From assembly GCF_014652935.1 (NCBI RefSeq), contig NZ_BMZT01000005.1, forward strand, positions 203,754 to 267,753: a stretch of 64,000 nt of DNA. Reading direction: 5' to 3'. The notes under the pieces are model-generated. The model ran no database searches and was not told the origin of the DNA. It saw nothing but the letters and a program-made list of their open reading frames with translations. Each line of letters starts with the position of its first letter. The stretch's first letter is position 1. The position numbers and the translations under genes are program-made. Shown one piece after another: positions 54,833 to 64,000 of this stretch. The DNA is from Luteimonas padinae (GTDB lineage: Bacteria > Pseudomonadota > Gammaproteobacteria > Xanthomonadales > Xanthomonadaceae).

Positions 54833-55364
54833 TGAGGATGTCCTCCACCTTCTTGCCGCGCTTGGCCGCGATGGCGGACGGCGAGTGCATGCCGGCCAGG
54901 CCCTTGACCGTGGCGCGGACGAGGTTGATCGGGTTGCGCGAGCCGACGGCCTTGGCCAGCACGTCCTTCACGCCGACGGCCTCGAGCACGGCGCGCATGG
55001 CGCCACCGGCGATCACGCCGGTACCCTCGGACGCGGGCTGCATGAACACGCGGGCGGCGCCGTGGCCGGCCTTGACGGTGTGGTACAGCGTGCCGCCGTT
55101 GAGCTCGACGGTGGCCATGTTGCGGCGGGCCTGCTCCATCGACTTCTGGATGGCGACGGGAACCTCGCGGGCCTTGCCGTAGCCGAAGCCGACCTTGCCG
55201 GCGCCGTCGCCGACGACGGTCAGCGCGGTGAAGGTGAACTGGCGGCCACCCTTGACGGTCTTGCTGACGCGGTTGACCGCGATCAGCTTCTCGATCATGC
55301 CGTCGTCGATTTCCTCGCGGTTGCGGTCGCGGTCACGACCGCGCGGGGCGCGTTCTTCTGCCAT
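54825..55364 (-). CDS. rpsE: 30S ribosomal protein S5
   Basis: 179 residues. [20 protein letters not shown] is the double-stranded-RNA-binding S5 signature. The N-terminus carries an Arg/Asp-rich extension ([17 protein letters not shown]). It is separated from rplR by an unusual 170-bp gap. Confidence 0.97.
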   Translation of the reverse strand: MAEERAPRGRDRDRNREEIDDGMIEKLIAVNRVSKTVKGGRQFTFTALTVVGDGAGKVGFGYGKAREVPVAIQKSMEQARRNMATVELNGGTLYHTVKAGHGAARVFMQPASEGTGVIAGGAMRAVLEAVGVKDVLAKAVGSRNPINLVRATVKGLAGMHSPSAIAAKRGKKVEDILNG

Positions 55365-55534
55365 TTCGATGCTGCCTGTATTGTTTGAGGGATGTACGGC
55401 TCTCGGCCGCTTGTGGTTGTTGGATGGATCGGTGGAGCGCGGTCCCGGACAGAAGCCGGGAGGCGCCCGATGCAGCCCGCATCGGCAGGTAGGCTGGGGT
55501 GGGGACGCATCCCCACCCTTTCAACACGTGACGC
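55365..55534 (-). other. Structured spacer between rplR and rpsE
   Basis: 170 bp without a gene where these two genes are normally nearly adjacent. Three successive hairpins in the transcript: GGGTGGGGATGCGTCCCCAC (55497-55518), CCGATGCGGGCTGCATCGG (55467-55485) and CCCGGCTTCTGTCCGGG (55444-55460). No U-run follows, so not simple terminators. Confidence 0.65.
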
Positions 55535-55888
55535 TTAGAACTGCAGGCCACCTTCGCGCGCGGCGTCGGCCAGGGCCTTGATGCGCCCATGATACCTGTA
55601 ACCGGAGCGGTCGAAGGCAACCGTTTCGATGCCGGCGGCCTTGGCCTTCTCGGCGATCGCGCGGCCGACCTTGGCGGCGGCCTCGATGTTGTTGCGGTTC
55701 TTCAGGCCTTCGCCAACGGCGGCCTGGGTGGTGCTGGCCGAAGCCAGCACCTTCGAGCCGTCGGGGGTGAACACCTGGGCGTACAGGTGCTGGCCGGTGC
55801 GCAGCACCGACAGGCGCGGCACGCCGAGCTCGCGGATGTGGGCGCGCGTCGACTTGGCGCGGCGCAGGCGGGCAATCTTCTTCTGCAT
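55535..55888 (-). CDS. rplR: 50S ribosomal protein L18
   Basis: 117 residues. [20 protein letters not shown] and [20 protein letters not shown] are diagnostic. Binds 5S rRNA with L5. Confidence 0.97.
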   Translation of the reverse strand: MQKKIARLRRAKSTRAHIRELGVPRLSVLRTGQHLYAQVFTPDGSKVLASASTTQAAVGEGLKNRNNIEAAAKVGRAIAEKAKAAGIETVAFDRSGYRYHGRIKALADAAREGGLQF

Positions 55889-55918
55889 GGTCTTGTTCTC
55901 CGAAAGCTGAAGGCCCGC

Positions 55919-56446
55919 TTAGGCCTTCTTGGCTTCCTTGCGGATGATGTTCTCGCCGGCGTACTTGACGCCCTTGCCCTTGTACGGCTCCGGCGGACGG
56001 TAGCCGCGGATCTTGGCGGCGACCTCGCCGACCTGCTGCTTGTCGGCGCCGCTGACCAGGATCTCGGTCTGCGTCGGCGTGCTGATGGTGATCCCCGCGG
56101 GCGCCTTGAAGAGCACCGGGTGGGAGAAACCGAGCGACAGGTTCAGGTCCTGGCCCTGCATCGCGGCACGGTAGCCGACGCCGACCAGTTCGAGCTTGCG
56201 CTCGAAACCCTGGGAGACGCCGTGGACCATGTTCGCGATGATCGAGCGCATGGTGCCGGTGATCGCCACGTCTTCGGTGGTCGCCGGCGACAGGAGGGCC
56301 TGGCCGTCTTCCATCTTGAATTCGACGCCGGACGGCATGGCCATGGACAGCGAGCCCTTCGGGCCCTTGGCGGCGACGACGCCGTCCTGGACCTTGAGTT
56401 CCACGCCCTTCGCGAGGGCGATGGGCTTCTTGGCAATTCGGGACAT
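55919..56446 (-). CDS. rplF: 50S ribosomal protein L6
   Basis: 175 residues from ATG 56446 ([19 protein letters not shown]). The C-terminal [17 protein letters not shown] is the L6 signature. An in-frame extension to 56515 is rejected as it overlaps rpsH. Confidence 0.97.
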   Translation of the reverse strand: MSRIAKKPIALAKGVELKVQDGVVAAKGPKGSLSMAMPSGVEFKMEDGQALLSPATTEDVAITGTMRSIIANMVHGVSQGFERKLELVGVGYRAAMQGQDLNLSLGFSHPVLFKAPAGITISTPTQTEILVSGADKQQVGEVAAKIRGYRPPEPYKGKGVKYAGENIIRKEAKKA

Positions 56447-56459
56447 TACGGTGCCTCCC

Positions 56460-56855
56460 TTAGGCCACGAAGCACAGGACCTCGCCGCCGACGCCCTGCT
56501 GGCGCGCCTGCGCATCGGTCATGATGCCCTTCGAGGTGGAGATGATGGCGATACCCAGGCCGTTGAGGACCTTGGGCAGTTCGGCCTTGCCGCGGTAATG
56601 GCGCAGGCCAGAGCGCGAAACGCGCTGCATGCGCTCGATGACCGGACGGCCTTCGTAGTACTTCAGCTCGATCTCGAGTTCGGCCTTGGCGCCGTTCTCG
56701 GTCACGCGCGCGCCGGAGATGTAGCCCTCGTCCTGCAGCACCTTGGCGATGGCCACCTTGGTCTTGGACGACGGCATCTTCACCGTCGGCTTGCCGACGG
56801 CCGCCGCATTGCGCATGCGGGTCAGCATATCGGCGATGGGATCAGTCATGCTCAT
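56460..56855 (-). CDS. rpsH: 30S ribosomal protein S8
   Basis: 131 residues. [20 protein letters not shown] start and the C-terminal [20 protein letters not shown] are diagnostic. In E. coli S8 represses the spc operon at rplE. Confidence 0.97.
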   Translation of the reverse strand: MSMTDPIADMLTRMRNAAAVGKPTVKMPSSKTKVAIAKVLQDEGYISGARVTENGAKAELEIELKYYEGRPVIERMQRVSRSGLRHYRGKAELPKVLNGLGIAIISTSKGIMTDAQARQQGVGGEVLCFVA

Positions 56856-56939
56856 TGATGTGTACCTTTGAGTGCACCGATATCCGCGGGATTGCGAATT
56901 CGTTGGACCGGGCCCTCGCGGGCCCGGGTGTTGCCTGGC

Positions 56940-57245
56940 TTACCAGCTCGCCTTGCGCAGGCCGGGAACGTCGCCGTTCATCGTCGCCTTGCGCAGCATG
57001 TTGCGGCCCAGGCCGAACTTGCTGTACACCGCGCGCGGACGGCCGGTCAGGGCGCAGCGCGTGGTCTGGCGCGAGGGCGAGGAGTCGCGGGGAAGCTTCT
57101 GCAGCTTGACCGCCGCGTCCATCTTCTCCTCGTAGCTCGCCGAGTCGCTGCTGACGATCTTCTTGAGCGCGTCGCGCTTGGCGGCGAACTTCTTCGCCAG
57201 CTTCTCGCGCTTCGCTTCGCGGTTGATCATTGAGGTCTTGGCCAT
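56940..57245 (-). CDS. rpsN: 30S ribosomal protein S14
   Basis: 101 residues, the long form without zinc-ribbon cysteines (E. coli type). [20 protein letters not shown] and the tail [11 protein letters not shown] are diagnostic. Confidence 0.97.
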   Translation of the reverse strand: MAKTSMINREAKREKLAKKFAAKRDALKKIVSSDSASYEEKMDAAVKLQKLPRDSSPSRQTTRCALTGRPRAVYSKFGLGRNMLRKATMNGDVPGLRKASW

Positions 57246-57257
57246 GTCTCTATCCGG

Positions 57258-57800
57258 TCAGTTGCGGAACGGGAAGCGGAAGGCCTCGAGCAGGGCGCGG
57301 GCTTCCTCGTTGGTCTTGGCGGTCGTGGTGATGGCGATGTCCATGCCACGCAGCGCGTCGACCTGGTCGAAGTCGATCTCCGGGAAGATGATCTGCTCCT
57401 TCACGCCCATGTTGTAGTTGCCACGACCGTCGAACGAACGGCCCGACACGCCGCGGAAGTCGCGGACGCGCGGCAGGGCCACGTTGACCAGGCGGTCGAA
57501 GAACTCGTACATGTGCGCGCGGCGCAGCGTGACCTTGCAGCCGATCGGCCAGCCGTCACGGATCTTGAACGAGGCGACCGACACGCGCGACTTGGTGACC
57601 AGCGGCTTCTGACCGGAGATCTTGGCCATGTCGGCGGTCGCGTTCTCGAGCACCTTCTTGTTCGCCGCGGCCTCGCCCACGCCCATGTTGAGCGTGATCT
57701 TGACCAGGCGGGGAACCTGCATCGGATTGGTGTAGCCGAACTGCTTGGTCAGCTTCGGCACCACTTCTTCCTTGTAGAACTTTTCCAGACGGGTGGTCAT
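57258..57800 (-). CDS. rplE: 50S ribosomal protein L5
   Basis: 180 residues from ATG 57800 ([20 protein letters not shown]). [16 protein letters not shown] and [19 protein letters not shown] are diagnostic. 10 bp after rplX. Confidence 0.97.
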   Translation of the reverse strand: MTTRLEKFYKEEVVPKLTKQFGYTNPMQVPRLVKITLNMGVGEAAANKKVLENATADMAKISGQKPLVTKSRVSVASFKIRDGWPIGCKVTLRRAHMYEFFDRLVNVALPRVRDFRGVSGRSFDGRGNYNMGVKEQIIFPEIDFDQVDALRGMDIAITTTAKTNEEARALLEAFRFPFRN

Positions 57801-57810
57801 TTCACATTCC

Positions 57811-58125
57811 TCAGGCGTCAATCGCCTCACCACTCGAGCGGAACACGCGTACGCGGCGTCCATCCTCGAGGACCTTGGTTCCGATGCGCTCGCCCTTGCC
57901 CGAGGCAGGGTTGAAGTGCATCACGTTCGACGCGTCGATCGGCGCCTCGCGCTCGACCACGCCGCCAGGCTGGTTCGCCTGGGGATTCGGCTTGGTGTGG
58001 CGCTTGATGATGTTCACGTTGGACACGACGACCTTGTCGCCGAGCACGCGGACGACTTCGCCCTGCTTGCCCTTGTCCTTGCCGGCGGTGACGACGACGC
58101 GGTCACCCTTCTTGATGCGGTTCAT
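57811..58125 (-). CDS. rplX: 50S ribosomal protein L24
   Basis: 104 residues. KOW motif at the start ([20 protein letters not shown]) and [17 protein letters not shown]. Confidence 0.97.
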   Translation of the reverse strand: MNRIKKGDRVVVTAGKDKGKQGEVVRVLGDKVVVSNVNIIKRHTKPNPQANQPGGVVEREAPIDASNVMHFNPASGKGERIGTKVLEDGRRVRVFRSSGEAIDA

Positions 58126-58146
58126 GTCTGTTTCCTCTCGGCCTGC

Positions 58147-58515
58147 TCAGAGCACTTCGGGTGCGAGCGAGACGATCTTCATGAACTTCTCGGAGCGCAG
58201 CTCGCGGGTCACGGGCCCGAAGATGCGGGTGCCGATCGGCTCCTGCTTGTTGTTCAGCAGCACGGCGGCGTTGCCGTCGAAGCGGATCAGCGAACCGTCG
58301 GCACGACGCACGCCCTTGCGGGTGCGCACCACGACGGCGTCGTAGACCTCGCCCTTCTTGACCTTGCCGCGCGGAATGGCGTCCTTCACGGACACCTTGA
58401 TGATGTCACCGATGCCGGCGTAGCGACGCTTCGAGCCGCCCAGCACCTTGATGCACATCACTTCCTTGGCGCCGGAGTTGTCCGCCACCATCAGGTGGCT
58501 CTGCATCTGGATCAT
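58147..58515 (-). CDS. rplN: 50S ribosomal protein L14
   Basis: 122 residues. [20 protein letters not shown] start and SLAPEVL end are diagnostic. First gene of the spc group in E. coli order. Confidence 0.98.
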   Translation of the reverse strand: MIQMQSHLMVADNSGAKEVMCIKVLGGSKRRYAGIGDIIKVSVKDAIPRGKVKKGEVYDAVVVRTRKGVRRADGSLIRFDGNAAVLLNNKQEPIGTRIFGPVTRELRSEKFMKIVSLAPEVL

Positions 58516-58527
58516 TTCGGAGCCTCC

Positions 58528-58794
58528 TTATTCAGCGGCGCGGGCGACGATTTCGACGACGCGCCAGTTCTTGGTCTTGGACATCGGCGCGATCTCCACC
58601 ACGCGGACGGTATCGCCCTCGTTGCAGGAGTTGTCGGCGTCGTGCGCGTGCAGCTTGGTCGAGCGGCGGATGTACTTGCCGTACAGCTCGTGCTTGACCT
58701 GGCGCTCGACGAGCACCGTCACGGTCTTGTCCATCTTGTTGCTGACGACGCGGCCTTCGACCGTGCGCAGCTTCTTCTCGGTATTTTCGGTCAT
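58528..58794 (-). CDS. rpsQ: 30S ribosomal protein S17
   Basis: 88 residues. [20 protein letters not shown] and the OB-fold motif [20 protein letters not shown]. Confidence 0.97.
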   Translation of the reverse strand: MTENTEKKLRTVEGRVVSNKMDKTVTVLVERQVKHELYGKYIRRSTKLHAHDADNSCNEGDTVRVVEIAPMSKTKNWRVVEIVARAAE

Positions 58795-58807
58795 GTCTGC
58801 CCGGTCC

Positions 58808-58993
58808 TTACTGCTTTGCGCCGAGGAGGGTGTTCACGCGAGCGATCTCGCGGCGCACCCGGCGGGCGTCATGGGTCTTGGCGAGCTGGCCGGTCGCCTT
58901 CTGCATGCGCAGCGAGAACTGCTCTTTCTGCAGCTCCAGCAGGTGCGCCTTCAGCTCGTCCGAAGACTTCTGGCGGAGTTCCTTGATGTCCAT
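58808..58993 (-). CDS. rpmC: 50S ribosomal protein L29
   Basis: 61 residues from ATG 58993, overlapping the rplP stop (TGATG). [20 protein letters not shown] and [12 protein letters not shown] are diagnostic. Confidence 0.96.
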   Translation of the reverse strand: MDIKELRQKSSDELKAHLLELQKEQFSLRMQKATGQLAKTHDARRVRREIARVNTLLGAKQ

Positions 58994-59406
58994 CAGCGCA
59001 CCGTCCGGGTCACGAAAGTGGTGGTCACCGAGAGCTTGGCAGCCGCCAGGCGGAACGCTTCGCGCGCGGTCACCTCGTCGACGCCCTCGATCTCGTAGAT
59101 CATGCGGCCGGGCTGGATCTGGGCCACCCAGTACTCCACGTTGCCCTTGCCCGAGCCCATGCGGACCTCGATCGGCTTCTTCGAGATCGGCTTGTCGGGG
59201 AACACGCGGATCCACATCTTGCCGCCGCGCTTGACGTAGCGGCTGATGGCACGACGCGCGGCCTCGATCTGGCGGGCGGTCAGCTGGCCGGTGGCAGTGG
59301 CCTTGAGGCCATACTCACCGAAGCTGACGGCGTTCGCGCTCCAGGACAGGCCGTCGTTGCGGCCCTTGTGCATCTTGCGGTATTTGGTTCGCTTGGGTTG
59401 CAGCAT
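58993..59406 (-). CDS. rplP: 50S ribosomal protein L16
   Basis: 137 residues. [20 protein letters not shown] start, RIFPDKP-type motif ([20 protein letters not shown]) and [10 protein letters not shown]. Binds near the peptidyl-transferase centre. Confidence 0.98.
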   Translation of the reverse strand: MLQPKRTKYRKMHKGRNDGLSWSANAVSFGEYGLKATATGQLTARQIEAARRAISRYVKRGGKMWIRVFPDKPISKKPIEVRMGSGKGNVEYWVAQIQPGRMIYEIEGVDEVTAREAFRLAAAKLSVTTTFVTRTVR

Positions 59407-59409
59407 GAC

Positions 59410-60150
59410 TTAGTCCCTCGCCTCGCGTTCGCGACGCGGGCCACGCGGGCGCTCGCGGTCGCCACGATCACCACGCTCGCCGCGCGGAGAATCGTCCTGC
59501 TTTTCCTGGCCGACCTGGGCGAAGTCGAAGATCTCGCCCTTGTAGATCCAGGTCTTGATGCCGATGATCCCGTAGGTGGTCCTGGCTTCGGCGAAGCCGT
59601 AGTCGACGTCGGCACGCAGGGTGTGCAGCGGCACGCGACCTTCGCGGTACCACTCCGAACGCGCGATCTCGGCGCCGTTCAGGCGGCCGGCGACATTGAC
59701 CTTGATGCCCAGCGCGCCCAGGCGCATCGCGTTGCCGACGGCGCGCTTCATCGCGCGGCGGAACATGATGCGGCGCTCGAGCTGCTGCGCGATCGACTCG
59801 GCGACCAGCTGCGCGTCAAGCTCGGGCTTGCGAACCTCGGTGACGTTGATGTGCGCCGGGACGCCCATCATGTCGCTGACTTCCTTGCGCAGCTTCTCGA
59901 TGTCTTCGCCGCGCTTGCCGATCACCACGCCCGGGCGGGCGGTGTGGATCGTCACGCGCGCCGACTTCGAGGGGCGCTCGATCATGATGCGGCTGATGCC
60001 GGCGGCGGCCAGCTTCTTGCGGAGCATCTCGCGGACCTTCAGGTCCGAAGCCAGGTACTCGGCGTATTCCTTCTTGCCGGCGTACCACTTCGAGTTCCAG
60101 TCCTTGGAGATGCCCAGGCGGATGCCGGTGGGGTGAACTTTGTGACCCAT
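59410..60150 (-). CDS. rpsC: 30S ribosomal protein S3
   Basis: 246 residues from ATG 60150 ([20 protein letters not shown]). KH domain with [14 protein letters not shown] charged C-terminal tail ([18 protein letters not shown]) is longer than in E. coli S3. Confidence 0.97.
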   Translation of the reverse strand: MGHKVHPTGIRLGISKDWNSKWYAGKKEYAEYLASDLKVREMLRKKLAAAGISRIMIERPSKSARVTIHTARPGVVIGKRGEDIEKLRKEVSDMMGVPAHINVTEVRKPELDAQLVAESIAQQLERRIMFRRAMKRAVGNAMRLGALGIKVNVAGRLNGAEIARSEWYREGRVPLHTLRADVDYGFAEARTTYGIIGIKTWIYKGEIFDFAQVGQEKQDDSPRGERGDRGDRERPRGPRREREARD

Positions 60151-60154
60151 ATGC

Positions 60155-60490
60155 TTACTTCCCCTCGCCGACAACGACGGTGATGTGGCTGGTGCGCTTG
60201 AGGATGCGCGTGCCGCGGCCCTTCGCCCGCGCCATGAAGCGCTTCAGCGTGGGGCCTTCGTCGACCATGATCGCCTTGACCTTCAGCTCGTCGACGTCCG
60301 CGCCGAGGTTGTTCTCGGCGTTGGAGGTGGCGGAGTACACGACCTTGTAGATCATGTGCGCGGCCTTCTTGTCGCTGAACTTCAGCAGGTCGAGGGCGCG
60401 CGCGGCCGACAGGCCACGGACCTGGTCGGCGACCAGGCGCGCCTTCTGCGGGGAGATGCGCGCGGTGCGCAGGATTGCCTTCGCTTCCAT
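60155..60490 (-). CDS. rplV: 50S ribosomal protein L22
   Basis: 111 residues. The start [20 protein letters not shown] at 60490 is chosen because AAGGAG lies 6 nt before it and directly abuts the alternative ATG at 60496. The loop near [19 protein letters not shown] lines the exit tunnel. Confidence 0.97.
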   Translation of the reverse strand: MEAKAILRTARISPQKARLVADQVRGLSAARALDLLKFSDKKAAHMIYKVVYSATSNAENNLGADVDELKVKAIMVDEGPTLKRFMARAKGRGTRILKRTSHITVVVGEGK

Positions 60491-60500
60491 CGTCATCTCC

Positions 60501-60767
60501 TTAACGCGACTTCTTGTCGCCGCCATGACCCTTGAAGGTCCTGGTCAGGGCGAACTCGCCGAGCTTGTGGCCAACCATGTTCTCGTTGACCAGCACCGGG
60601 ACGTGGTTGCGGCCGTTGTGCACGGCGATGGTGAAACCCACCATCTCCGGGAGCACCATCGACCGGCGCGACCAGGTCTTGATCGGCTTCTTGGTGTTGC
60701 CCGCCGCTTCCACCTTCTTGATGAGGTGGTGGTCGACGAACGGGCCCTTCTTGAGTGAACGTGCCAT
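60501..60767 (-). CDS. rpsS: 30S ribosomal protein S19
   Basis: 88 residues. [20 protein letters not shown] start and [20 protein letters not shown] are diagnostic. Confidence 0.98.
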   Translation of the reverse strand: MARSLKKGPFVDHHLIKKVEAAGNTKKPIKTWSRRSMVLPEMVGFTIAVHNGRNHVPVLVNENMVGHKLGEFALTRTFKGHGGDKKSR

Positions 60768-60773
60768 GGTCGA

Positions 60774-61601
60774 TTAGCTCCTGCGGTCGCGCACGATGAA
60801 CTGCTGCGTCCGCTTGTTGTGGCGGGTCTTGTAACCCTTGGTCGGAACGCCCCAGGGGGTGACCGGATGCGGGTTGCCCTGCCCGGCCTTGGCCTCGCCA
60901 CCGCCGTGCGGATGGTCGACCGGGTTCATGGCCGCGCCGCGGACGGTCGGCTTGATGCCGCGCCAGCGCTTCGCGCCTGCCTTGCCCAGCTTCTGCAGGT
61001 TGTGCTCGGAGTTGCCGACTTCGCCGATGGTCGCGCGGCACTCGGCCGGAACGCGGCGCATCTCGCCCGAACGCAGGCGCAGGGTGGCGTACACGCCCTC
61101 GCGGGCCACCAGCTGCACGCCGGCACCGGCGGCACGGGCGATCTGCGCGCCCTTGCCCGGCTTCATCTCGATGCAGTGCACGGTGGAGCCGACCGGGATG
61201 TTGCGCAGCGGCAGGGTGTTGCCGGCGCGGATCGGGGCGTCGTTGCCCGCGATCACCTGGTCGCCGGCCTTCAGGCCCTTCGGCGCGATGATGTAGCGGC
61301 GCTCACCGTCGATGTACACCAGCAGCGCGATGTGCGCGGTGCGGTTGGGGTCGTACTCGATCCGCTCCACGCGCGCCGGGATGCCTTCCTTGTCGCGCTT
61401 GAAGTCGATGATGCGGTAGTGCTGCTTGTGGCCACCGCCGATGTGGCGGGTGGTGATGCGACCGTGGTGGTTGCGGCCACCGGTCCTGCTCTGCTTCTCG
61501 ACCAGCGGTGCGTAGGGCGCGCCCTTGTGGAGCTCGGGCGAGACCACGCGGACTGCACTGCGGCGGCCGGCGGAGGTGGGCTTGAAATTCATCAATGGCA
61601 T
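60774..61601 (-). CDS. rplB: 50S ribosomal protein L2
   Basis: 275 residues. [20 protein letters not shown] start, [17 protein letters not shown] and the catalytic-centre segment [20 protein letters not shown] are diagnostic. Confidence 0.98.
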   Translation of the reverse strand: MPLMNFKPTSAGRRSAVRVVSPELHKGAPYAPLVEKQSRTGGRNHHGRITTRHIGGGHKQHYRIIDFKRDKEGIPARVERIEYDPNRTAHIALLVYIDGERRYIIAPKGLKAGDQVIAGNDAPIRAGNTLPLRNIPVGSTVHCIEMKPGKGAQIARAAGAGVQLVAREGVYATLRLRSGEMRRVPAECRATIGEVGNSEHNLQKLGKAGAKRWRGIKPTVRGAAMNPVDHPHGGGEAKAGQGNPHPVTPWGVPTKGYKTRHNKRTQQFIVRDRRS

Positions 61602-61611
61602 GGGGGCTTCC

Positions 61612-61914
61612 TCAGGCCTTGGCGTTCATGACGTCGATCGACTGGCCGTCGGCGAGCTTCACGTAGGCCTTGCGCCAGTCGCCGCGGCGACCCTGGCGGT
61701 TGCGGAAGGCCTTGTTCTTGCCCTTCACGTTGACCACGTTCACAGCCTCGACCTTGACGTCGAACAGCTTCTCGACCGCGTACTTGATGTCGGCCTTGGT
61801 GGCATCGGTCGACACTTCGAACGCGTACTGGTTGGACACTTCCTGCAGGCGCGCGGTCTTCTCGGACACGCGCGGCGCACGGATCAGTGCGTAGAGCTTG
61901 GCGTCGTTGATCAT
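61612..61914 (-). CDS. rplW: 50S ribosomal protein L23
   Basis: 100 residues from ATG 61914, overlapping the rplD stop (ATGA), with GAGGAG 8 nt upstream; an in-frame GTG at 61923 is less likely. [20 protein letters not shown] and [20 protein letters not shown] are diagnostic. Confidence 0.96.
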   Translation of the reverse strand: MINDAKLYALIRAPRVSEKTARLQEVSNQYAFEVSTDATKADIKYAVEKLFDVKVEAVNVVNVKGKNKAFRNRQGRRGDWRKAYVKLADGQSIDVMNAKA

Positions 61915-62516
61915 GCCAGCCACTCCTCGATCTTCTTCATGGCGTCGGCGGTGACCAGCACGCTGTCGGCGCCGACCAGCGAGACCGGGTCCAGGCCCTG
62001 CACGTCGCGGATCTCGACGTAGGGCAGGTTGCGGGCCGACAGGTACAGGTGCTCCGAGGCGTCCTCGGTCACGATCAGCGGGCGCTTGCCGAGGTTGAAG
62101 CCCTTCAGCTTCTCGACCAGCGCGCTCGTCTTCGTGGCCTCGACGTCGAAGGTCTCGACGACCTGCAGGCGGTCCTGGCGGACCAGCTCGGACAGGATCG
62201 CCATCATCGCCGCGCGATACATCTTGCGGTTGACCTTCTGCTCGAAGCTGCGCGGCTTGGCCGCGAAGGTCACGCCGCCGCCGACGAAGATCGGGGCCGT
62301 CAGGGCGCCGTGACGCGCGCCGCCGCCCTTCTGCTTCTTCGACTTCTTGGTCGTGCCGCTCACTTCGGAGCGCGTCTTCTGCGCCTTGGTGCCGGCGCGG
62401 CCCGCGTTGCGGTACGCGACCACGACCTGATGGACCAGGTCGCGATTGAACTCGCGACCGAACACCACGCCGGATACGGACATCTTGTTGTTGCTACCGG
62501 TGATAGAGAGTTCCAT
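61911..62516 (-). CDS. rplD: 50S ribosomal protein L4
   Basis: 201 residues; ATG 62516 gives proper spacing from GGAG, while ATG 62522 is too close. [20 protein letters not shown] is the extended tunnel loop. In E. coli L4 represses its own operon through the S10 leader, which is relevant to the hairpin found upstream of rpsJ here. Confidence 0.97.
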   Translation of the reverse strand: MELSITGSNNKMSVSGVVFGREFNRDLVHQVVVAYRNAGRAGTKAQKTRSEVSGTTKKSKKQKGGGARHGALTAPIFVGGGVTFAAKPRSFEQKVNRKMYRAAMMAILSELVRQDRLQVVETFDVEATKTSALVEKLKGFNLGKRPLIVTEDASEHLYLSARNLPYVEIRDVQGLDPVSLVGADSVLVTADAMKKIEEWLA

Positions 62517-62528
62517 CGCCATCTCTCC

Positions 62529-63182
62529 TTATGCCTTGCTCGCGGGACGCACGATCACGTCTCCGCCCGGCGCGCCCGGAACCGCGCCCTTGACGGCGAT
62601 CAGGCCGCGCTCGGCGTCGACCCGGACCACCTCGAGGTTCTGCGTGCTCTGGCGGACGCCGCCCATGTGGCCGGCCATCTTCTTGCCCGGGAACACGCGG
62701 CCCGGCGTCTGGCGCTGGCCGATCGAACCCGGCGAACGGTGCGACAGCGAGTTGCCGTGCGTCGCGTCGCCCATGCTGAAGTTCCAGCGCTTGATCGTGC
62801 CCTGGAAACCCTTGCCCTTGGTCACGCCCTGGACGTCGACCATCTGGCCGACCTCGAAGATGTCGGCCTTGATTTCGCCGCCCACTTCGAGGCCGCCGAT
62901 CTGGTCGTCGGCCACGCGCAGTTCCCACAGGCCACGACCCGCTTCCACCTTGGCCTTGGCCAGGTGGCCGGCCTCGGGCTTGTTCACCAGCACGGCGCGC
63001 TTGCTGCCGACGGCGACCTGCACGGCGCTGTAGCCGTCGGTCTCGCTGGTCTTCACCTGGGTGATGCGGTTCGGGGTTGCTTCGATCAGGGTGACCGGGA
63101 TGGACTGGCCGTCCTCGGTGAACACCCGGCTCATGCCGGCCTTGCGACCGACGATTCCCAGCGAATGCTTCTTCGCAGTCAT
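62529..63182 (-). CDS. rplC: 50S ribosomal protein L3
   Basis: 217 residues. [20 protein letters not shown] start, [20 protein letters not shown] and [20 protein letters not shown] are diagnostic. Confidence 0.98.
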   Translation of the reverse strand: MTAKKHSLGIVGRKAGMSRVFTEDGQSIPVTLIEATPNRITQVKTSETDGYSAVQVAVGSKRAVLVNKPEAGHLAKAKVEAGRGLWELRVADDQIGGLEVGGEIKADIFEVGQMVDVQGVTKGKGFQGTIKRWNFSMGDATHGNSLSHRSPGSIGQRQTPGRVFPGKKMAGHMGGVRQSTQNLEVVRVDAERGLIAVKGAVPGAPGGDVIVRPASKA

Positions 63183-63192
63183 GTCAGTGGCC

Positions 63193-63504
63193 TCAGGTCA
63201 GCTTGATCTGGACGTCGACGCCGGCCGCGAGCTCGAGCTTCATCAGCGCGTCCACGGTCTTGTCGTTGGGGTCGACGATGTCGAGCACGCGCTTGTGCGT
63301 GCGGGTTTCGTACTGGTCACGCGCATCCTTGTCGACGTGCGGCGACGTCAGGATGGTGTAACGCTCGATCTTGGTCGGCAGGGGGATCGGGCCGCGCACC
63401 TGGGCGCCCGTCCGCTTGGCCGTTTCGACGATCTCGCTGGCCGAACGGTCGATCAGTCGATGATCGAACGCCTTCAGCCGGATCCGGATCTTTTGGTCCG
63501 CCAT
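63193..63504 (-). CDS. rpsJ: 30S ribosomal protein S10
   Basis: 103 residues. [20 protein letters not shown] and [20 protein letters not shown] are diagnostic; S10 also serves as NusE in antitermination. AAGGAAT ribosome-binding site. First gene of the S10 operon, behind a leader of about 310 nt. Confidence 0.98.
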   Translation of the reverse strand: MADQKIRIRLKAFDHRLIDRSASEIVETAKRTGAQVRGPIPLPTKIERYTILTSPHVDKDARDQYETRTHKRVLDIVDPNDKTVDALMKLELAAGVDVQIKLT

Positions 63505-63615
63505 GACGGAATTCCTTCGTTAAAAGAGCGACAGGCCCGCGGCTGGGTGCGCGAAACCCCGTGGATTCAATGATTCCCGGCGCCCGAAACCCTGCGCACC
63601 GGCAACCTTCCCTGC

Positions 63616-63648
63616 AAAAAACGAGGCAGGCCGGTTGCCCGGCCCGCC
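63616..63648 (-). terminator. Attenuator-like intrinsic terminator in the rpsJ leader
   Basis: On the minus strand GGCGGGCCGG-GCAA-CCGGCCTGCC: ten pairs with one G-U, a GNRA tetraloop, then TCG and six T. It lies 112 nt upstream of the rpsJ start and inside the transcript expected from the promoter at 63823-63852, so it could end transcription early. GGTTGCC just downstream is complementary to GGCAACC of the loop and 3' arm. Confidence 0.7.
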
Positions 63649-63822
63649 CAGACTGAGAAGCGAACGCGACGATTCCCCAGGTCCGCCATGTCCCGAAGAG
63701 CTTCGGGACGGACCGGGGTACTGCCGCGCGACGTGTTCCCTGTCTGGCGAAGACGAGGCGCATCCTGCACCTCATTTCGCGGTTCCGGCAGAGCCCGAAA
63801 GGATCTGCCGAAGTGGTCAGCG

Positions 63823-63852
63823 ATTATAGCGGGCTCCCAAGGCAAAGCGCAA
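63823..63852 (-). promoter_or_regulatory. Promoter of the S10 operon
   Basis: On the minus strand TTGCGC, an 18-nt spacer, and a perfect TATAAT. Transcription would start near 63815, leaving about 310 nt before rpsJ. Confidence 0.7.
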
Positions 63853-63977
63853 CACCCCGGAACCAAAAAGCCGTCAGCGTGAGCTGATGGCCCCGCTGGC
63901 GTTATCCGGCCTGCCCCGCAGGCCGGATCAACGGCAGCCCATATCACGGCGGCGGTACGCCGCCGGGATATGCCGTC

Positions 63978-64000
63978 TTACTTGTTGATCTTGGCGACGA
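63978..64000 (-). CDS. tuf: C-terminal end of elongation factor Tu (partial)
   Basis: Only the last six codons are in the window: VAKINK then TAA. EF-Tu proteins end in a similar VVxKI tail, and tuf is the gene that normally lies upstream of rpsJ in this cluster, so the identity rests mostly on position. Confidence 0.55.

Larger units (their letters stand above)
63505..63977 (-). other. rpsJ leader and tuf-rpsJ intergenic region
   Basis: 473 bp without a gene. Next to the probable tuf stop are two strong GC hairpins, 63940-63972 and ATCCGGCCTGCGGGGCAGGC near 63905-63929, neither with a U-run. Then come the promoter (63823-63852), a small hairpin GTCCCGAAGCTCTTCGGGAC near 63700, and the attenuator-like hairpin (63616-63648). 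Confidence 0.75.

Noticed and set aside
63505..63977. tRNA or other stable RNA gene in the tuf-rpsJ gap
   Set aside because: I could find no cloverleaf with a T-loop motif; the hairpins fit leader and terminator structures instead.

Overview
The window is GC-rich chromosomal DNA from a gammaproteobacterium, most probably a Xanthomonadaceae member of the Lysobacter/Luteimonas/Stenotrophomonas type. The grounds are strong GC3 bias, two S46 dipeptidyl-peptidases, a class II (plant-type) DAHP synthase, a small THX ribosomal protein, and many intergenic palindromes that begin with GTAG (GTAGGAGCAGCTACAGCTGCGACC-like), which resemble the GTAG REPs described in Stenotrophomonas. The genus is inferred. 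I see no prophage, insertion sequence, CRISPR array, tRNA or rRNA.

Left part (1-32 kb) is a mosaic of housekeeping and catabolic genes. It holds an M14 carboxypeptidase fused to a RidA-like domain (cut by the window edge), a serine hydrolase, a secreted multidomain murein hydrolase divergent from a lipase-like gene, divergent hutF/hutI for histidine breakdown, an M19 dipeptidase, THX, a zinc module (merC-like gene divergent from a His-rich TonB receptor that carries a frameshift, with zur nearby), ada/alkA-ogt alkylation repair, gltX, lpxH, a DUF455 protein, purF-dedD-folC, a histidine phosphatase, tandem S46 peptidases, and tdh-kbl threonine degradation with an unknown HExxH protein gene between them.

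Middle part (32-49.6 kb) holds an RsuA/RluB-type pseudouridine synthase, two tandem OmpA genes sharing a near-identical 3' block, a SleB-type hydrolase, the methylcitrate genes prpE-prpB-prpC, mdh, an aminotransferase, a cyclophilin, typA, a 2'-5' RNA ligase-like gene, class II DAHP synthase and dsbB.

Right part (49.6-64 kb), all on the minus strand, is the complete S10-spc-alpha ribosomal cluster, rpsJ to rplQ with secY and rpoA. It is preceded at the right edge by the last codons of what is probably tuf. Three non-coding stretches stand out here: a leader of about 310 nt before rpsJ with a terminator-like hairpin (GNRA loop plus U-run), a 170-nt three-hairpin spacer between rplR and rpsE, and a 345-nt spacer between secY and rpsM with a terminator and a promoter.

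No single cassette looks like a wholly new defence or mobile system. The observations most worth following are the rpsJ-leader attenuator candidate, the HExxH gene inside the threonine operon, the M14-RidA fusion, the broken zinc receptor under a probable Zur site, and the large structured element upstream of prpE.
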